Assembly (NCBI RefSeq): GCF_006714895.1
Contig: NZ_VFME01000001.1
Coordinates: 248,001-312,000, forward strand
Origin: Gramella sp. Hel_I_59
GTDB lineage: Bacteria; Bacteroidota; Bacteroidia; Flavobacteriales; Flavobacteriaceae
Length of the DNA: 64,000 nt
Direction of reading: 5' to 3'
In this document: piece after piece, positions 50,771 through 59,409 of the stretch
Numbering within the stretch: the first letter of the stretch is position 1
How the letters are laid out: each line of letters begins with the position of its first letter
Position numbers and translations under genes: made by a program
The notes under the pieces: generated by a model
Seen by the model: only the letters and a program-made list of their open reading frames with translations
What the model was told of the DNA's origin: nothing
Databases searched by the model: none

Positions 50771-51871
50771 ATGATAGCACAGAAATCTTTAGTGATTAGC
50801 TTGTACTTTACATTGGCCTTAGCCATTTTCCCAACCTTTACCTTTGCTCAGGAGCACGGAGAGGAGCATTCAGATCTTGAGGAAGCTAAAGAAGAGTTTA
50901 ACGCGACAGAGATGATCCTGCATCATATCGGTGATTCTCACGGTTGGCATTTCTTTGGTTCCGGAGACAATTCGTATACATTACCTTTACCGGTAATTCT
51001 TTATACGGAAAACGGTCTGGTAACTTTTATGTCCAGTGAATTTCATCATGACACTGAAGGTCATCATGTAGTCGAAAAGGATGGAATGCGTTTCGTGAAT
51101 GTTCATGAAGATATTTACAGACTGAATGATGGTGCGACCGCTGTGGAACTTGATGCCGAGGAACACCCGGTAAACGCTTCGAAGCCATGGGATCTATCTA
51201 TTACGAAGAACGTAGCTGCTATGTTCTTGACAGTAATCTTGATGCTATTGTTTTTCACTAGCCTTGCCAGACATCACAAAAAGAATGCACACGCGCCAAA
51301 AGGTTTCAATAATATTCTTGAAACACTTGTGATCTTTGTTAGAGACGATATTGCGATTCCACAATTAGGAGAAAAGAGATACATGAAATTCATGCCTTTC
51401 TTATTATCAGTATTCTTTTTTATCTGGATCACCAACTTACTTGGTCTTTTACCTGGAGCTGCAAACGTTACTGGTAACATTGCTGTAACTGTTTCACTTG
51501 GTTTATTTACACTTGCCCTGATTTTAATCAACGGTAATAAGGATTTCTGGAAGCACACATTGTGGATGCCTGGAGTTCCTACTTTCGTAAAACCAATTCT
51601 TGCAGTTGTTGAACTTGCAGGGGTTTTTATTAAGCCTATCGCACTTATGATTCGTTTATTCGCGAACATTACTGCTGGTCACATTATTATACTGAGTTTG
51701 ATCGGGCTGATCTTTATCCTAGAAAATGCAGGCATCGCCGGAGTTTCGGTTCCATTTGCCTTATTTATAACAGTACTGGAATTGTTAGTAGCATTCCTAC
51801 AAGCGTTTATTTTTACAATGCTGTCTGCCCTGTTTATCGGGATGGCAGTTGAGGAACATGAACATCATTAA
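50771..51871 (+). CDS. atpB: ATP synthase F0 subunit a
   Basis: Proton-channel subunit of 366 residues, about 95 longer than E. coli subunit a. It has a cleavable-looking signal (ends TFTFAQ) and an extra His-rich extracytoplasmic domain (about 30-135, with EHGEEHSD, EFHHDTEGHH) before the usual five or six helices. The essential Arg is Arg295 in MIRLFANITAGH. The C-terminus ends in EEHEHH. ATG 50771 is chosen over an earlier in-frame TTG. The N-terminal extension is common in Bacteroidota. Confidence 0.94.
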   Translation: MIAQKSLVISLYFTLALAIFPTFTFAQEHGEEHSDLEEAKEEFNATEMILHHIGDSHGWHFFGSGDNSYTLPLPVILYTENGLVTFMSSEFHHDTEGHHVVEKDGMRFVNVHEDIYRLNDGATAVELDAEEHPVNASKPWDLSITKNVAAMFLTVILMLLFFTSLARHHKKNAHAPKGFNNILETLVIFVRDDIAIPQLGEKRYMKFMPFLLSVFFFIWITNLLGLLPGAANVTGNIAVTVSLGLFTLALILINGNKDFWKHTLWMPGVPTFVKPILAVVELAGVFIKPIALMIRLFANITAGHIIILSLIGLIFILENAGIAGVSVPFALFITVLELLVAFLQAFIFTMLSALFIGMAVEEHEHH

Positions 51872-51895
51872 TTTTAATTATTTAATTCTATTATT

Positions 51896-52126
51896 ATGGA
51901 GTATTTACACATTGGACTTGCAGCTTTAGGAGCTGGTCTTGCAGTTGTTGGAGCCGCTATCGGTGTTGGTAAAATTGGTGGTTCTGCCATGGATGCTATC
52001 GCACGTCAGCCAGAGGCTGCTGGAAAAATCCAGACTGCTATGATTATTGCTGCTGCACTTGTAGAAGGTGTTGCACTTTTTGGAGTGGTAGCTGCTTTGC
52101 TAGGGGTACTTACTGTACCGGCATAG
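51896..52126 (+). CDS. atpE: ATP synthase F0 subunit c
   Basis: Hairpin proteolipid of 76 residues forming the rotary c-ring. It has two helices joined by the polar loop ARQPEA, with the ion-binding Glu57 in AAALVEGVALFG. The residue after Glu57 is Gly, not Ser/Thr, so the usual sodium-binding signature is absent and proton coupling is the better guess. It is followed by a perfect 16-bp stem-loop before atpF, which may raise atpE mRNA levels relative to the single-copy subunits. Confidence 0.96.
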   Translation: MEYLHIGLAALGAGLAVVGAAIGVGKIGGSAMDAIARQPEAAGKIQTAMIIAAALVEGVALFGVVAALLGVLTVPA

Positions 52127-52139
52127 TCCTGAATTTAAA

Positions 52140-52176
52140 AAGATCTGTTCGTAACGGTTGGTTACGAACAGATCTT
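52140..52176 (+). promoter_or_regulatory. Strong intercistronic stem-loop between atpE and atpF
   Basis: Perfect inverted repeat with 16-nt arms, AAGATCTGTTCGTAAC and its complement, and a 5-nt loop (GGTTG). The following bases (AATTAATGATTA) are not a T-tract, so it does not look like an intrinsic terminator. It probably acts as an mRNA stability or processing element, raising the stoichiometry of subunit c; this is inference. Confidence 0.75.
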
Positions 52177-52214
52177 AATTAATGATTACTTAAGAACATT
52201 TTATTTAGTTATAT

Positions 52215-52709
52215 ATGGATTTAATCACTCCCGATTTTGGCTTGTTTTTCTGGCAAACGATCGTCTTTTTGGTGCTTTTGTTTCTTATGGCAAAATTCGC
52301 CTGGAGACCTATCCTTAATTCTGTAAGAGACAGGGAACAGTCTATTAACGACGCGTTGGCTTCAGCTGAAAATGCTCGTAAGGAAATGCAGAATCTTAAA
52401 TCTGATAATGAGCAATTGATGAAAGAAGCTCGTGCAGAAAGAGATGCTATCCTTAAAGAAGCACGTGAGTTGAAAGAAAAAACGATCGCTTCAGCAGCTG
52501 AAGAAGCGAAGCTTAAGGCAGACAGAATTGTTGCAGATGCTCAAAAGAGTATCGAACTTGAAAAACAATCTGCTCTTGCTGAACTTAAAAATCAGGTTGC
52601 AGAGCTTTCAGTAGAAATTGCTGAGAAAGTTGTGCGTAAAGAATTATCAAGTAAGAACGAACAACGCCAGATGATCGAGAAGATGCTGAGCGATGCTAAG
52701 TTAAACTAA
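52215..52709 (+). CDS. atpF: ATP synthase F0 subunit b
   Basis: Peripheral-stalk subunit of 164 residues: one N-terminal membrane helix (about 8-27) and a long Lys/Glu/Ala-rich helix (about 30-160) that dimerises. FAWRPILNSVRDREQSINDALASAE is the typical post-membrane segment. It follows atpE after 88 nt containing the stem-loop, and atpH follows after 3 nt. Confidence 0.95.
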   Translation: MDLITPDFGLFFWQTIVFLVLLFLMAKFAWRPILNSVRDREQSINDALASAENARKEMQNLKSDNEQLMKEARAERDAILKEARELKEKTIASAAEEAKLKADRIVADAQKSIELEKQSALAELKNQVAELSVEIAEKVVRKELSSKNEQRQMIEKMLSDAKLN

Positions 52710-52712
52710 GAT

Positions 52713-53267
52713 ATGAAAGGGAACAGAGCCGCACAACGTTACGCAAAAGCGATCCTTTCACTGGCAAAGGATAAGAATTCGGCGGAAGCTGTAAACAGTG
52801 ATATGCAAACCATATCTGCTACTGTAAAGAACAGTGGTGATCTGGAAAACATGCTCACAAGTCCGGTAGTTAGAAAAAGCATTAAAAAGAGCGCTTTGCT
52901 TGAGATCTTTCAGGGTCTTAACGGGGTAACTGTTGGTACGATGGATATGCTACTTGACAATGATCGTATTAATATTTTGCACATCGTTGCAAAGCAGTAT
53001 ACGATGATGTTCAATGCTATGAACAATATTCAGCATGCAAAAGTAACCACGGCTATTCCGTTGGATGCTGAGCTGGAAACAATTATCATGGCGAAGGTTA
53101 AGGAACTTACTGGTAATGATGCGATCCTGGAGAATGTGATCGATGAAAGCATCATTGGAGGTTTTGTTCTTAGAGTTGGCGACTTGCAATATGATGCAAG
53201 TGTAGCCAGAAACCTGGACAGACTAAAGAGACAATTAAAAGACAACACATACGTTTCAAAAATTTAA
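52713..53267 (+). CDS. atpH: ATP synthase F1 subunit delta
   Basis: Peripheral-stalk subunit (OSCP) of 184 residues that links subunit b to the alpha3-beta3 head. The N-terminal helical bundle opens RAAQRYAKAILSLAKDKN, and the C-terminal strand region ends SIIGGFVLRVGDLQYDASVARNLDRLK, the delta signature. It begins 3 nt after atpF. A spacer of 45 nt to atpA contains a GGTGCG direct repeat. Confidence 0.95.
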   Translation: MKGNRAAQRYAKAILSLAKDKNSAEAVNSDMQTISATVKNSGDLENMLTSPVVRKSIKKSALLEIFQGLNGVTVGTMDMLLDNDRINILHIVAKQYTMMFNAMNNIQHAKVTTAIPLDAELETIIMAKVKELTGNDAILENVIDESIIGGFVLRVGDLQYDASVARNLDRLKRQLKDNTYVSKI

Positions 53268-53312
53268 TTAAAACAGGTGCGCCTGGTGCGTACCATTTTA
53301 TCTTGAATAATT

Positions 53313-54893
53313 ATGGCAGAAGTAAATCCTGCTGAAGTATCAGCAATATTAAAACGACAATTATCAGGTTTTGAATCCAAGGCCTCTCTTGATGAAGTAG
53401 GTACCGTTCTAACCGTTGGTGACGGTATTGCGAACATCTACGGACTTGCAAACGCTCAATACGGAGAACTTGTTCAATTCGAGAGTGGATTGGAAGGAAT
53501 CGTTCTAAACCTTGAGGAAGATAATGTTGGGGTAGTACTTTTAGGTCCTGCAAAAGAGATCAAAGAAGGTTCTACAGTAAAAAGAACTCAGCGAATTGCT
53601 TCTATCAATGTAGGTGAAGGTATTGTTGGCCGTGTGGTTGATACTCTTGGAGCTCCTATTGATGGAAAAGGTCCAATTGAAGGTGAGACTTTCGAAATGC
53701 CTCTTGAGCGTAAAGCTCCTGGAGTAATTTATCGTCAGCCTGTAACTGAACCATTGCAAACTGGTATTAAATCTATCGATGCTATGGTACCGGTAGGAAG
53801 AGGACAGCGTGAGCTTGTGATTGGTGACCGTCAAACAGGTAAGACTGTGGTTGCTATTGATACCATTCTTAACCAGAAAGAATTTTACGATGCCGGTGAA
53901 CCGGTATTCTGTATATATGTAGCAATCGGGCAGAAAGCTTCTACCGTTGCTGCAATTGCCAAGACACTTGAAGATAAAGGTGCGTTGGCTTATACCACTA
54001 TTGTTGCTGCAAATGCATCAGATCCTGCTCCAATGCAGGTTTATGCTCCATTTGCCGGTGCAGCGATTGGTGAATACTTTAGAGATACAGGTCGTCCTGC
54101 ATTGATCGTTTATGATGATCTTTCCAAGCAGGCAGTTGCTTACCGTGAGGTTTCTCTTTTACTTCGTCGTCCACCAGGACGTGAAGCATATCCAGGGGAT
54201 GTATTCTTCCTTCACTCAAGACTTCTTGAGCGTGCAGCGAAGGTGATCGCCGATGATGATATCGCGAAGCAAATGAACGATCTTCCAGATAGCTTAAAAG
54301 ACAAGGTAAAAGGAGGCGGATCTTTAACTGCACTTCCAATTATCGAAACCCAGGCGGGTGACGTTTCAGCATATATTCCAACCAACGTAATTTCGATTAC
54401 AGATGGTCAGATCTTTTTAACATCAGATCTATTCAACTCGGGTGTACGTCCTGCGATTGACGTGGGTATTTCTGTATCTCGTGTGGGTGGTAACGCTCAG
54501 ATCAAGTCGATGAAAAAGGTTGCAGGTACATTGAAGCTTGACCAGGCTCAGTATCGTGAACTTGAAGCATTTGCTAAGTTTGGATCAGACCTTGATGCAT
54601 CAACGATGAGTGTGATTTCTAAAGGTAAACGTAACGTGGAGATCCTTAAGCAGGGACAAAACGATCCTTACCCGGTAGAAAATCAGATCGCGATCATCTA
54701 CGCTGGTTCTAAGAACTTACTTAGAGATGTACCGGTAGAGAAAGTGAAAGAATTTGAATTAGAATATCTGGATTACCTGAATTCTAAGCATAGAGATACT
54801 TTGGATACTCTTAAAGCAGGAAAACTTACAGATGAAGTAACAGATACTTTGACTAAGGCTGCAAAGGAACTTTCAGGGAAATACAAGAAATAG
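53313..54893 (+). CDS. atpA: ATP synthase F1 subunit alpha
   Basis: Non-catalytic nucleotide-binding subunit of 526 residues. Walker A GDRQTGKT is at 171-178, and the [11 protein letters not shown] and [17 protein letters not shown] segments are the alpha-family signatures. It pairs with the catalytic beta subunit, whose gene is not in this window. It is followed after 118 nt by atpG; the spacer carries an inverted-repeat cluster. Confidence 0.97.
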   Translation: MAEVNPAEVSAILKRQLSGFESKASLDEVGTVLTVGDGIANIYGLANAQYGELVQFESGLEGIVLNLEEDNVGVVLLGPAKEIKEGSTVKRTQRIASINVGEGIVGRVVDTLGAPIDGKGPIEGETFEMPLERKAPGVIYRQPVTEPLQTGIKSIDAMVPVGRGQRELVIGDRQTGKTVVAIDTILNQKEFYDAGEPVFCIYVAIGQKASTVAAIAKTLEDKGALAYTTIVAANASDPAPMQVYAPFAGAAIGEYFRDTGRPALIVYDDLSKQAVAYREVSLLLRRPPGREAYPGDVFFLHSRLLERAAKVIADDDIAKQMNDLPDSLKDKVKGGGSLTALPIIETQAGDVSAYIPTNVISITDGQIFLTSDLFNSGVRPAIDVGISVSRVGGNAQIKSMKKVAGTLKLDQAQYRELEAFAKFGSDLDASTMSVISKGKRNVEILKQGQNDPYPVENQIAIIYAGSKNLLRDVPVEKVKEFELEYLDYLNSKHRDTLDTLKAGKLTDEVTDTLTKAAKELSGKYKK

Positions 54894-55001
54894 TATTGAG
54901 TACATAGATTGAAGATTTTAGATCTTTAATTGAAGTATTTACAATTGAAAATTATATAGGTATTGAGTAGTTTCTAACATCTAACTACTCAATACTCAAT
55001 A
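54894..55001. repeat. Inverted/direct repeat cluster (TATTGAGTA) in the atpA-atpG spacer
   Basis: Four copies of a 9-mer: TATTGAGTA at 54894 and 54961, and its complement TACTCAATA at 54986 and 54993 (the last two overlap by two bases). The pair at 54961-54972 and 54983-54994 forms a perfect 12-bp stem with a 10-nt loop just before the atpG ATG at 55012. There is no T-tract. It may be an RNA structure controlling atpG or a fragment of a dispersed flavobacterial intergenic repeat. Confidence 0.7.
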
Positions 55002-55011
55002 CTAAAACAAA

Positions 55012-55872
55012 ATGGCAAACTTAAAAGAATTACGTAGCAGGATTACTTCGGTTTCCTCAACGATGCAGATCACGAGCGCCATGAAAATGGTATCGGCTGC
55101 TAAGTTGAGCAAAGCTCAGGATGCAATTACATCTATGAGACCCTATGCTGAAAAGTTAACGCAATTGCTACAGGATTTAAGTGCTACTCTGGATGATGAT
55201 GCGAACAGCAAATTTGCTGAAGAGCGCGAGGTAAAAAGAGTACTTATCGTAGCTATATCTTCTAACAAAGGTCTGGCCGGTGCTTTTAATACCAATATCA
55301 TCAAAAAGGTAAAAAGTAAGGTTGCTGCAGATTATCAAAATACAGAAGTAGAACTTCTAACTCTTGGGAAAAAGGGTAATGATATTCTGAAGAAAACCTT
55401 TGAGGTTTATAAGAATGATAATGCGATCTTCGATGATCTTTCTTTCGAGAACGTTTCTGAAATTGCTGAAGAACTTATGCAGGTTTTCGTTGATGGAAAA
55501 TTCGATAAGATCGAGCTTGTTTACAACCAGTTTAAGAATGCTGGAACTCAGGTTGTGATGGATGAGCAGTTCCTGCCAATCGAAAGGTTTGAAACAGAAT
55601 CCGAAAAGCAGCTTGATTATATTTTCGAACCATCGAAAATTGAGATCGTTAAGGATCTTATTCCAAAGTCATTAAAAATGCAACTCTTTAAGGCTCTTAG
55701 AGACTCTTTTGCTTCTGAGCATGGTGCACGTATGACTGCGATGCATAAAGCGACAGATAACGCTAAGGAACTTAGAGATGACCTTAAGTTATCTTATAAC
55801 AAAGCAAGACAGGCTTCTATTACTAATGAGATCCTTGAGATCGTTGGTGGAGCTGAAGCCTTGAACGGATAA
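55012..55872 (+). CDS. atpG: ATP synthase F1 subunit gamma
   Basis: Central rotor shaft of 286 residues: an N-terminal coiled-coil helix ANLKELRSRITSVSSTMQITSAMKMVSAAKL, a Rossmann-like middle (IAISSNKGLAGAFN) and a C-terminal helix with ARMTAMHKATDNA and NKARQASITNEILEIVGGAEA, all family signatures. It is the last gene of the cluster; atpD and atpC are absent and must be elsewhere. A terminator follows. Confidence 0.96.
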   Translation: MANLKELRSRITSVSSTMQITSAMKMVSAAKLSKAQDAITSMRPYAEKLTQLLQDLSATLDDDANSKFAEEREVKRVLIVAISSNKGLAGAFNTNIIKKVKSKVAADYQNTEVELLTLGKKGNDILKKTFEVYKNDNAIFDDLSFENVSEIAEELMQVFVDGKFDKIELVYNQFKNAGTQVVMDEQFLPIERFETESEKQLDYIFEPSKIEIVKDLIPKSLKMQLFKALRDSFASEHGARMTAMHKATDNAKELRDDLKLSYNKARQASITNEILEIVGGAEALNG

Positions 55873-55891
55873 GCTTATTAAATATACTTTG

Positions 55892-55919
55892 AATGCCCTC
55901 CAAATGGAGGGCATTTTTT
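55892..55919 (+). terminator. Rho-independent terminator of the atp operon
   Basis: Perfect 10-bp stem AATGCCCTCC / GGAGGGCATT with loop AAAT, followed by a T-run. It lies 20 nt after the atpG stop and confirms the operon ends there without atpD/atpC. Confidence 0.9.
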
Positions 55920-55968
55920 GTTTGGTACAGCTTTTGTTTTTATATCTTCAACTTTAAAAATCAACATT

Positions 55969-56415
55969 ATGAAAAAATCACTACTAATGATAACCGGTAT
56001 TCTGGTATTGAGCATTTTTGCTTCCTGTGGCAGTAATAAAGATCTTCAGGAAAGAGCACCTGCCCAATTCGCTGATGTTTTTTATACCTACACTTCAGAA
56101 GGTATCCAGCTAAATATTCCTGTTTCCGTAATTCAGGAGGAACGTGTAGATCTGCAAGCCGTTTATTTCCACGGTATGAAGTCGCCCCTTGTTAAGAGCG
56201 AAAAGAATTCCAATATCTACATAGCTAACTTTAGAGTAGGCGGAGGAGATATGGTTATGGATGTAGACCCTAAAAAGGAATACGGTAACAAAATGCCACA
56301 AATGCCTGAAGAGAGTCCGTTTAAAATAGATCAGGATGAAGCCATTCTGGTATTTGGACAGAACGAGAAAACCAAATTCTATAAGCTTACTGGAATTATG
56401 GAAAAGGAAGAGTAG
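55969..56415 (+). CDS. Hypothetical lipoprotein
   Basis: Predicted lipoprotein of 148 residues with lipobox FASC (Cys20). The start ATG 55969 gives MKKSLLMITG; an in-frame ATG further upstream would overlap the terminator. The mature part is beta-rich, with YTYTSEGIQLNIPVSV and a phrase AVYFHGMKSPLVKSEKNSNIYIANFR. I do not recognise a named family. It stands alone between the atp terminator and the flippase gene. Confidence 0.75.
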   Translation: MKKSLLMITGILVLSIFASCGSNKDLQERAPAQFADVFYTYTSEGIQLNIPVSVIQEERVDLQAVYFHGMKSPLVKSEKNSNIYIANFRVGGGDMVMDVDPKKEYGNKMPQMPEESPFKIDQDEAILVFGQNEKTKFYKLTGIMEKEE

Positions 56416-56470
56416 CCAGAGCGGTTTTGTTATTTAAATTCAGATATTTGTAGCAAACCAACCGGCTCCT

Positions 56471-57922
56471 TTGAGTACTATAAAAAATCTCTTTAAGCAA
56501 ACATTCGTTTACGGCCTGGCTACTGTCTTGCCAAGGATGGTAAGTTTTCTTTTAGTTCCCTTATATACCGATATTTTACCGAAAGAAGAGTACGGTGAAA
56601 TATCGGTTATTTTTGCTTATTTCGTTTTGATCAATGTCATCCTTGCCTATGGTATGGAAACGGCATTTTTTAGATTTTATAATAAGAGCGAAAATCCCAA
56701 TAGTGTTCTAAGTACCTCTGGATGGTCACTGGTGATCACTTCACTTCTGTTTACGGTAGTAGCTTATCTTGCCCGCGATATTATTGTAGAGGTTACCAAT
56801 ATCCCTCTAAAATACATAGAACTTGCGATCTGGATCCTGCTTCTGGACGCCCTGGTGATCATTCCGTTTGCCTGGTTGCGTGCTGCGGAAAAACCAATGA
56901 GATACGCGATCATCAAGATCTTTAATGTTGCTGTAAACCTGGGTCTGAATGTTTTTTTCCTGGTTTACCTGAAGGATCTGGCAGAAGAACATAGCTTCTT
57001 CCGAAGTATTTATGTAGAGGATTTTAAGATCAGTTATGTATTTATAACCATGCTCGTAGCAAGCGGACTTACGCTTTTGCTCATGCTGCCTTTTTACTTC
57101 AGAATTTCTTTCACTTTCGATTCGGTGCTCTGGCGTAAGATGCTGTCTTATGGATTTCCTATCCTGATCGCGGGAATTGCCTTCTCAGTAAATGAAGTTT
57201 TTGATAGAATTCTGCTAGACCGGCTATTACCACAGGATATCGCCCGTGAACAAGTTGGAGCATACTCAGCCTGCTATAAGCTAGCCATGTTCATGACCTT
57301 ATTTGCAACCGCATTTAGATTGGGAATAGAGCCTTTCTTTTTTAGTCATTCCGGAGAAGAGAATGCTACTACAACGTATGCCCGTATCACCAACTATTTT
57401 GTCATTCTGGGAAGTTTGATTCTGCTGGGCGTGATCGTATTTGCCGATCTATTAAAGATATTAATCATTAAAAATTCAGCTTACTGGGAGGCTATGGAAA
57501 TCGTACCACTAATTTTACTGGCGAACCTTTTTCTTGGTATCTACCACAATCTTTCAGTTTGGTACAAGGTAACAGACCGCACGAAATTTGGAGGCTATAT
57601 TTCTCTGGCTGGAGCTGCCGTGACCATAGCTCTCAACCTATACCTTATTCCGAAGATAGGTTATACCGGCTCTGCCATCGCAACACTTGCCGCTTATGGT
57701 TTGATGATGATACTCTCTTATTACTACGGAAGAAAATATTATAAGGTTCCTTACGATATGACTCGAATAGGAGCTTACCTTCTGGTATCCATTACCTTCT
57801 CAATAATCTCATTTTACTTTTTCCGGGGAAATTATTTCGTAGGAATCCCGTTATTATTGATATTTATGGGTGTCATTTACTATTTTGAAAAAGACCAGAT
57901 TTTAAGAATTATACAATCCTAA
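56471..57922 (+). CDS. Polysaccharide/lipid-linked oligosaccharide flippase (MVF/Wzx-like)
   Basis: Inner-membrane protein of 483 residues with about 12-14 helices, resembling Wzx/polysaccharide-biosynthesis flippases of the MOP superfamily. It opens LFKQTFVYGLATVLPRMVSFLLVPLYTDILPKEEYGEI, typical of the family. The start is TTG 56471. It heads a tightly spaced operon (dut, sugar nucleotidyltransferase, TPR, DUF4292, EnvC-like), suggesting that glycan export and wall remodelling are expressed together. Confidence 0.9.
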   Translation: MSTIKNLFKQTFVYGLATVLPRMVSFLLVPLYTDILPKEEYGEISVIFAYFVLINVILAYGMETAFFRFYNKSENPNSVLSTSGWSLVITSLLFTVVAYLARDIIVEVTNIPLKYIELAIWILLLDALVIIPFAWLRAAEKPMRYAIIKIFNVAVNLGLNVFFLVYLKDLAEEHSFFRSIYVEDFKISYVFITMLVASGLTLLLMLPFYFRISFTFDSVLWRKMLSYGFPILIAGIAFSVNEVFDRILLDRLLPQDIAREQVGAYSACYKLAMFMTLFATAFRLGIEPFFFSHSGEENATTTYARITNYFVILGSLILLGVIVFADLLKILIIKNSAYWEAMEIVPLILLANLFLGIYHNLSVWYKVTDRTKFGGYISLAGAAVTIALNLYLIPKIGYTGSAIATLAAYGLMMILSYYYGRKYYKVPYDMTRIGAYLLVSITFSIISFYFFRGNYFVGIPLLLIFMGVIYYFEKDQILRIIQS

Positions 57923-57925
57923 GAC

Positions 57926-58360
57926 ATGGAAGTAAAAGTGATCAATAAGTCGGCACACAAGTTGCCGCATTATGAAACCGATTTTTCTGCAGGAATGGAT
58001 CTTCGAGCTAATATCGATGAGCCTATAATGCTGAAACCTTTAGAAAGAACCATTGTGAAAACAGGAATTTTTATTGAACTTCCTTTGGGTTTTGAAGCTC
58101 AGGTAAGACCAAGAAGTGGTCTTGCGGCGAAGAAAGGGATTACGGTTCTCAATGCTCCAGGAACAATAGATGCCGATTATAGAGGTGAAATTGGTGTCAT
58201 CCTTGTAAATTTGTCCAATGAGGCGTTTGAGATCCAGAATGGAGAGCGTATTGCTCAAATGGTCATCGCTAAACACGAACAGATCTCATGGGAAGAAGTA
58301 GACATTCTTGGAGAAACTTCCCGGGGCGCAGGAGGTTTTGGAAGCACGGGAAATAACTAG
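57926..58360 (+). CDS. dut: Deoxyuridine 5'-triphosphate nucleotidohydrolase (dUTPase)
   Basis: Trimeric enzyme of 144 residues hydrolysing dUTP to dUMP and diphosphate, keeping uracil out of DNA. All five motifs are visible: [43 protein letters not shown] and the C-terminal [11 protein letters not shown]. It follows the flippase by 3 nt, in an unrelated envelope operon. Confidence 0.97.
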   Translation: MEVKVINKSAHKLPHYETDFSAGMDLRANIDEPIMLKPLERTIVKTGIFIELPLGFEAQVRPRSGLAAKKGITVLNAPGTIDADYRGEIGVILVNLSNEAFEIQNGERIAQMVIAKHEQISWEEVDILGETSRGAGGFGSTGNN

Positions 58361-58393
58361 CCCATATTTAAATATTAATTAAAAAGCTATAAA

Positions 58394-59404
58394 ATGAAAA
58401 TTATTGTACCAATGGCAGGTCGTGGTTCACGACTTCGTCCACATACGTTAACTGTACCAAAACCTCTAATTCCTATTGCAGGAAAACCAATCGTTCACCG
58501 ACTGGTAGAAGATATTGCGAAGGTTCTTGATGAGAAGATTGACGAGGTTGCTTTCATCATTGGAGAAGATTTTGGAGAAAAGGTGGAGGAAGATCTTAAA
58601 AAGATCGCGGAAAGTCTTGGCGCTAAAGGAACGATCTATTACCAGGATAAACCATTAGGAACCGGTCACGCGATTATGTGTGCTAAAGAATCACTTAGTG
58701 GTCCTGCAGTAGTTGCTTATGCCGATACACTCTTCAAAGCCGACTTTAATCTTGACAAATCTGCAGATGCAGTGATGTGGGTAAAGAAAGTTGAAAATCC
58801 TTCAGCTTACGGTGTGGTGAAGTTGAATGACAATAACGAGATCACAGATCTTGTAGAAAAGCCAGAGGAATTTGTTTCAGATCTTGCGGTTATTGGAATA
58901 TACTATTTCAAAGACGTGGCAGTTTTAAAAGATGAACTTCAGAATGTTCTGGATGCAAAGCTAACCCGTGGTGGTGAGTACCAGATCAACGACGGGATTG
59001 AGGCAATGCGTAAAAACGGACTTCGTTTTGTTCCAGGGAAAGTAGATGAATGGATGGACTGCGGAAACAAAAATGTAACCGTGGAAACTAATGGTAGAAT
59101 GTTGAATTTCCTTCATCAGGATGGAGAAAAATTGATGGCAGACTCAGTTAAGATCAAAGATTCTGAAATTACCGAACCTTGTTATATTGGTGAGAATGTA
59201 GAATTGATCAATGCTAAAATTGGACCTAATGTATCTATTGGGGATGGAACCAAAATTGAAAACAGTACTATTAAAAACAGTCTTATCCAGACCTTTGCTG
59301 AAGTAAAAAATGCTAAACTGGATAACGCAATGATCGGAAACTTTGCCAGATTTGACGGTGAATTCACCCAGATCAGCATCGGTGATTACTCCGTTTTAGA
59401 ATAA
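58394..59404 (+). CDS. Sugar-1-phosphate nucleotidyltransferase with C-terminal hexapeptide repeats
   Basis: Protein of 336 residues. The nucleotidyltransferase core starts MKIIVPMAGRGSRLRPHTLTVPKPLIPIAGKPI (G-rich loop at about 8-14 and Lys in VPKPL), with GHAIMCAKESL and ADTLF motifs. After about residue 245 a left-handed beta-helix (IGENVELINAKIGPNVSIGDGTKIENS) is present. This is the plan of glucose-1-phosphate thymidylyl/uridylyl or mannose-1-phosphate guanylyltransferases; the substrate cannot be fixed. It could supply precursors to the same operon's flippase. Confidence 0.9.
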   Translation: MKIIVPMAGRGSRLRPHTLTVPKPLIPIAGKPIVHRLVEDIAKVLDEKIDEVAFIIGEDFGEKVEEDLKKIAESLGAKGTIYYQDKPLGTGHAIMCAKESLSGPAVVAYADTLFKADFNLDKSADAVMWVKKVENPSAYGVVKLNDNNEITDLVEKPEEFVSDLAVIGIYYFKDVAVLKDELQNVLDAKLTRGGEYQINDGIEAMRKNGLRFVPGKVDEWMDCGNKNVTVETNGRMLNFLHQDGEKLMADSVKIKDSEITEPCYIGENVELINAKIGPNVSIGDGTKIENSTIKNSLIQTFAEVKNAKLDNAMIGNFARFDGEFTQISIGDYSVLE

Positions 59405-59409
59405 CTTTT

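Noticed and set aside
52140..52176. The atpE-atpF stem-loop as an ordinary terminator
   Set aside because: There is no T-tract after the stem, and the essential atpFHAG genes continue directly on the same strand with no alternative promoter match seen.
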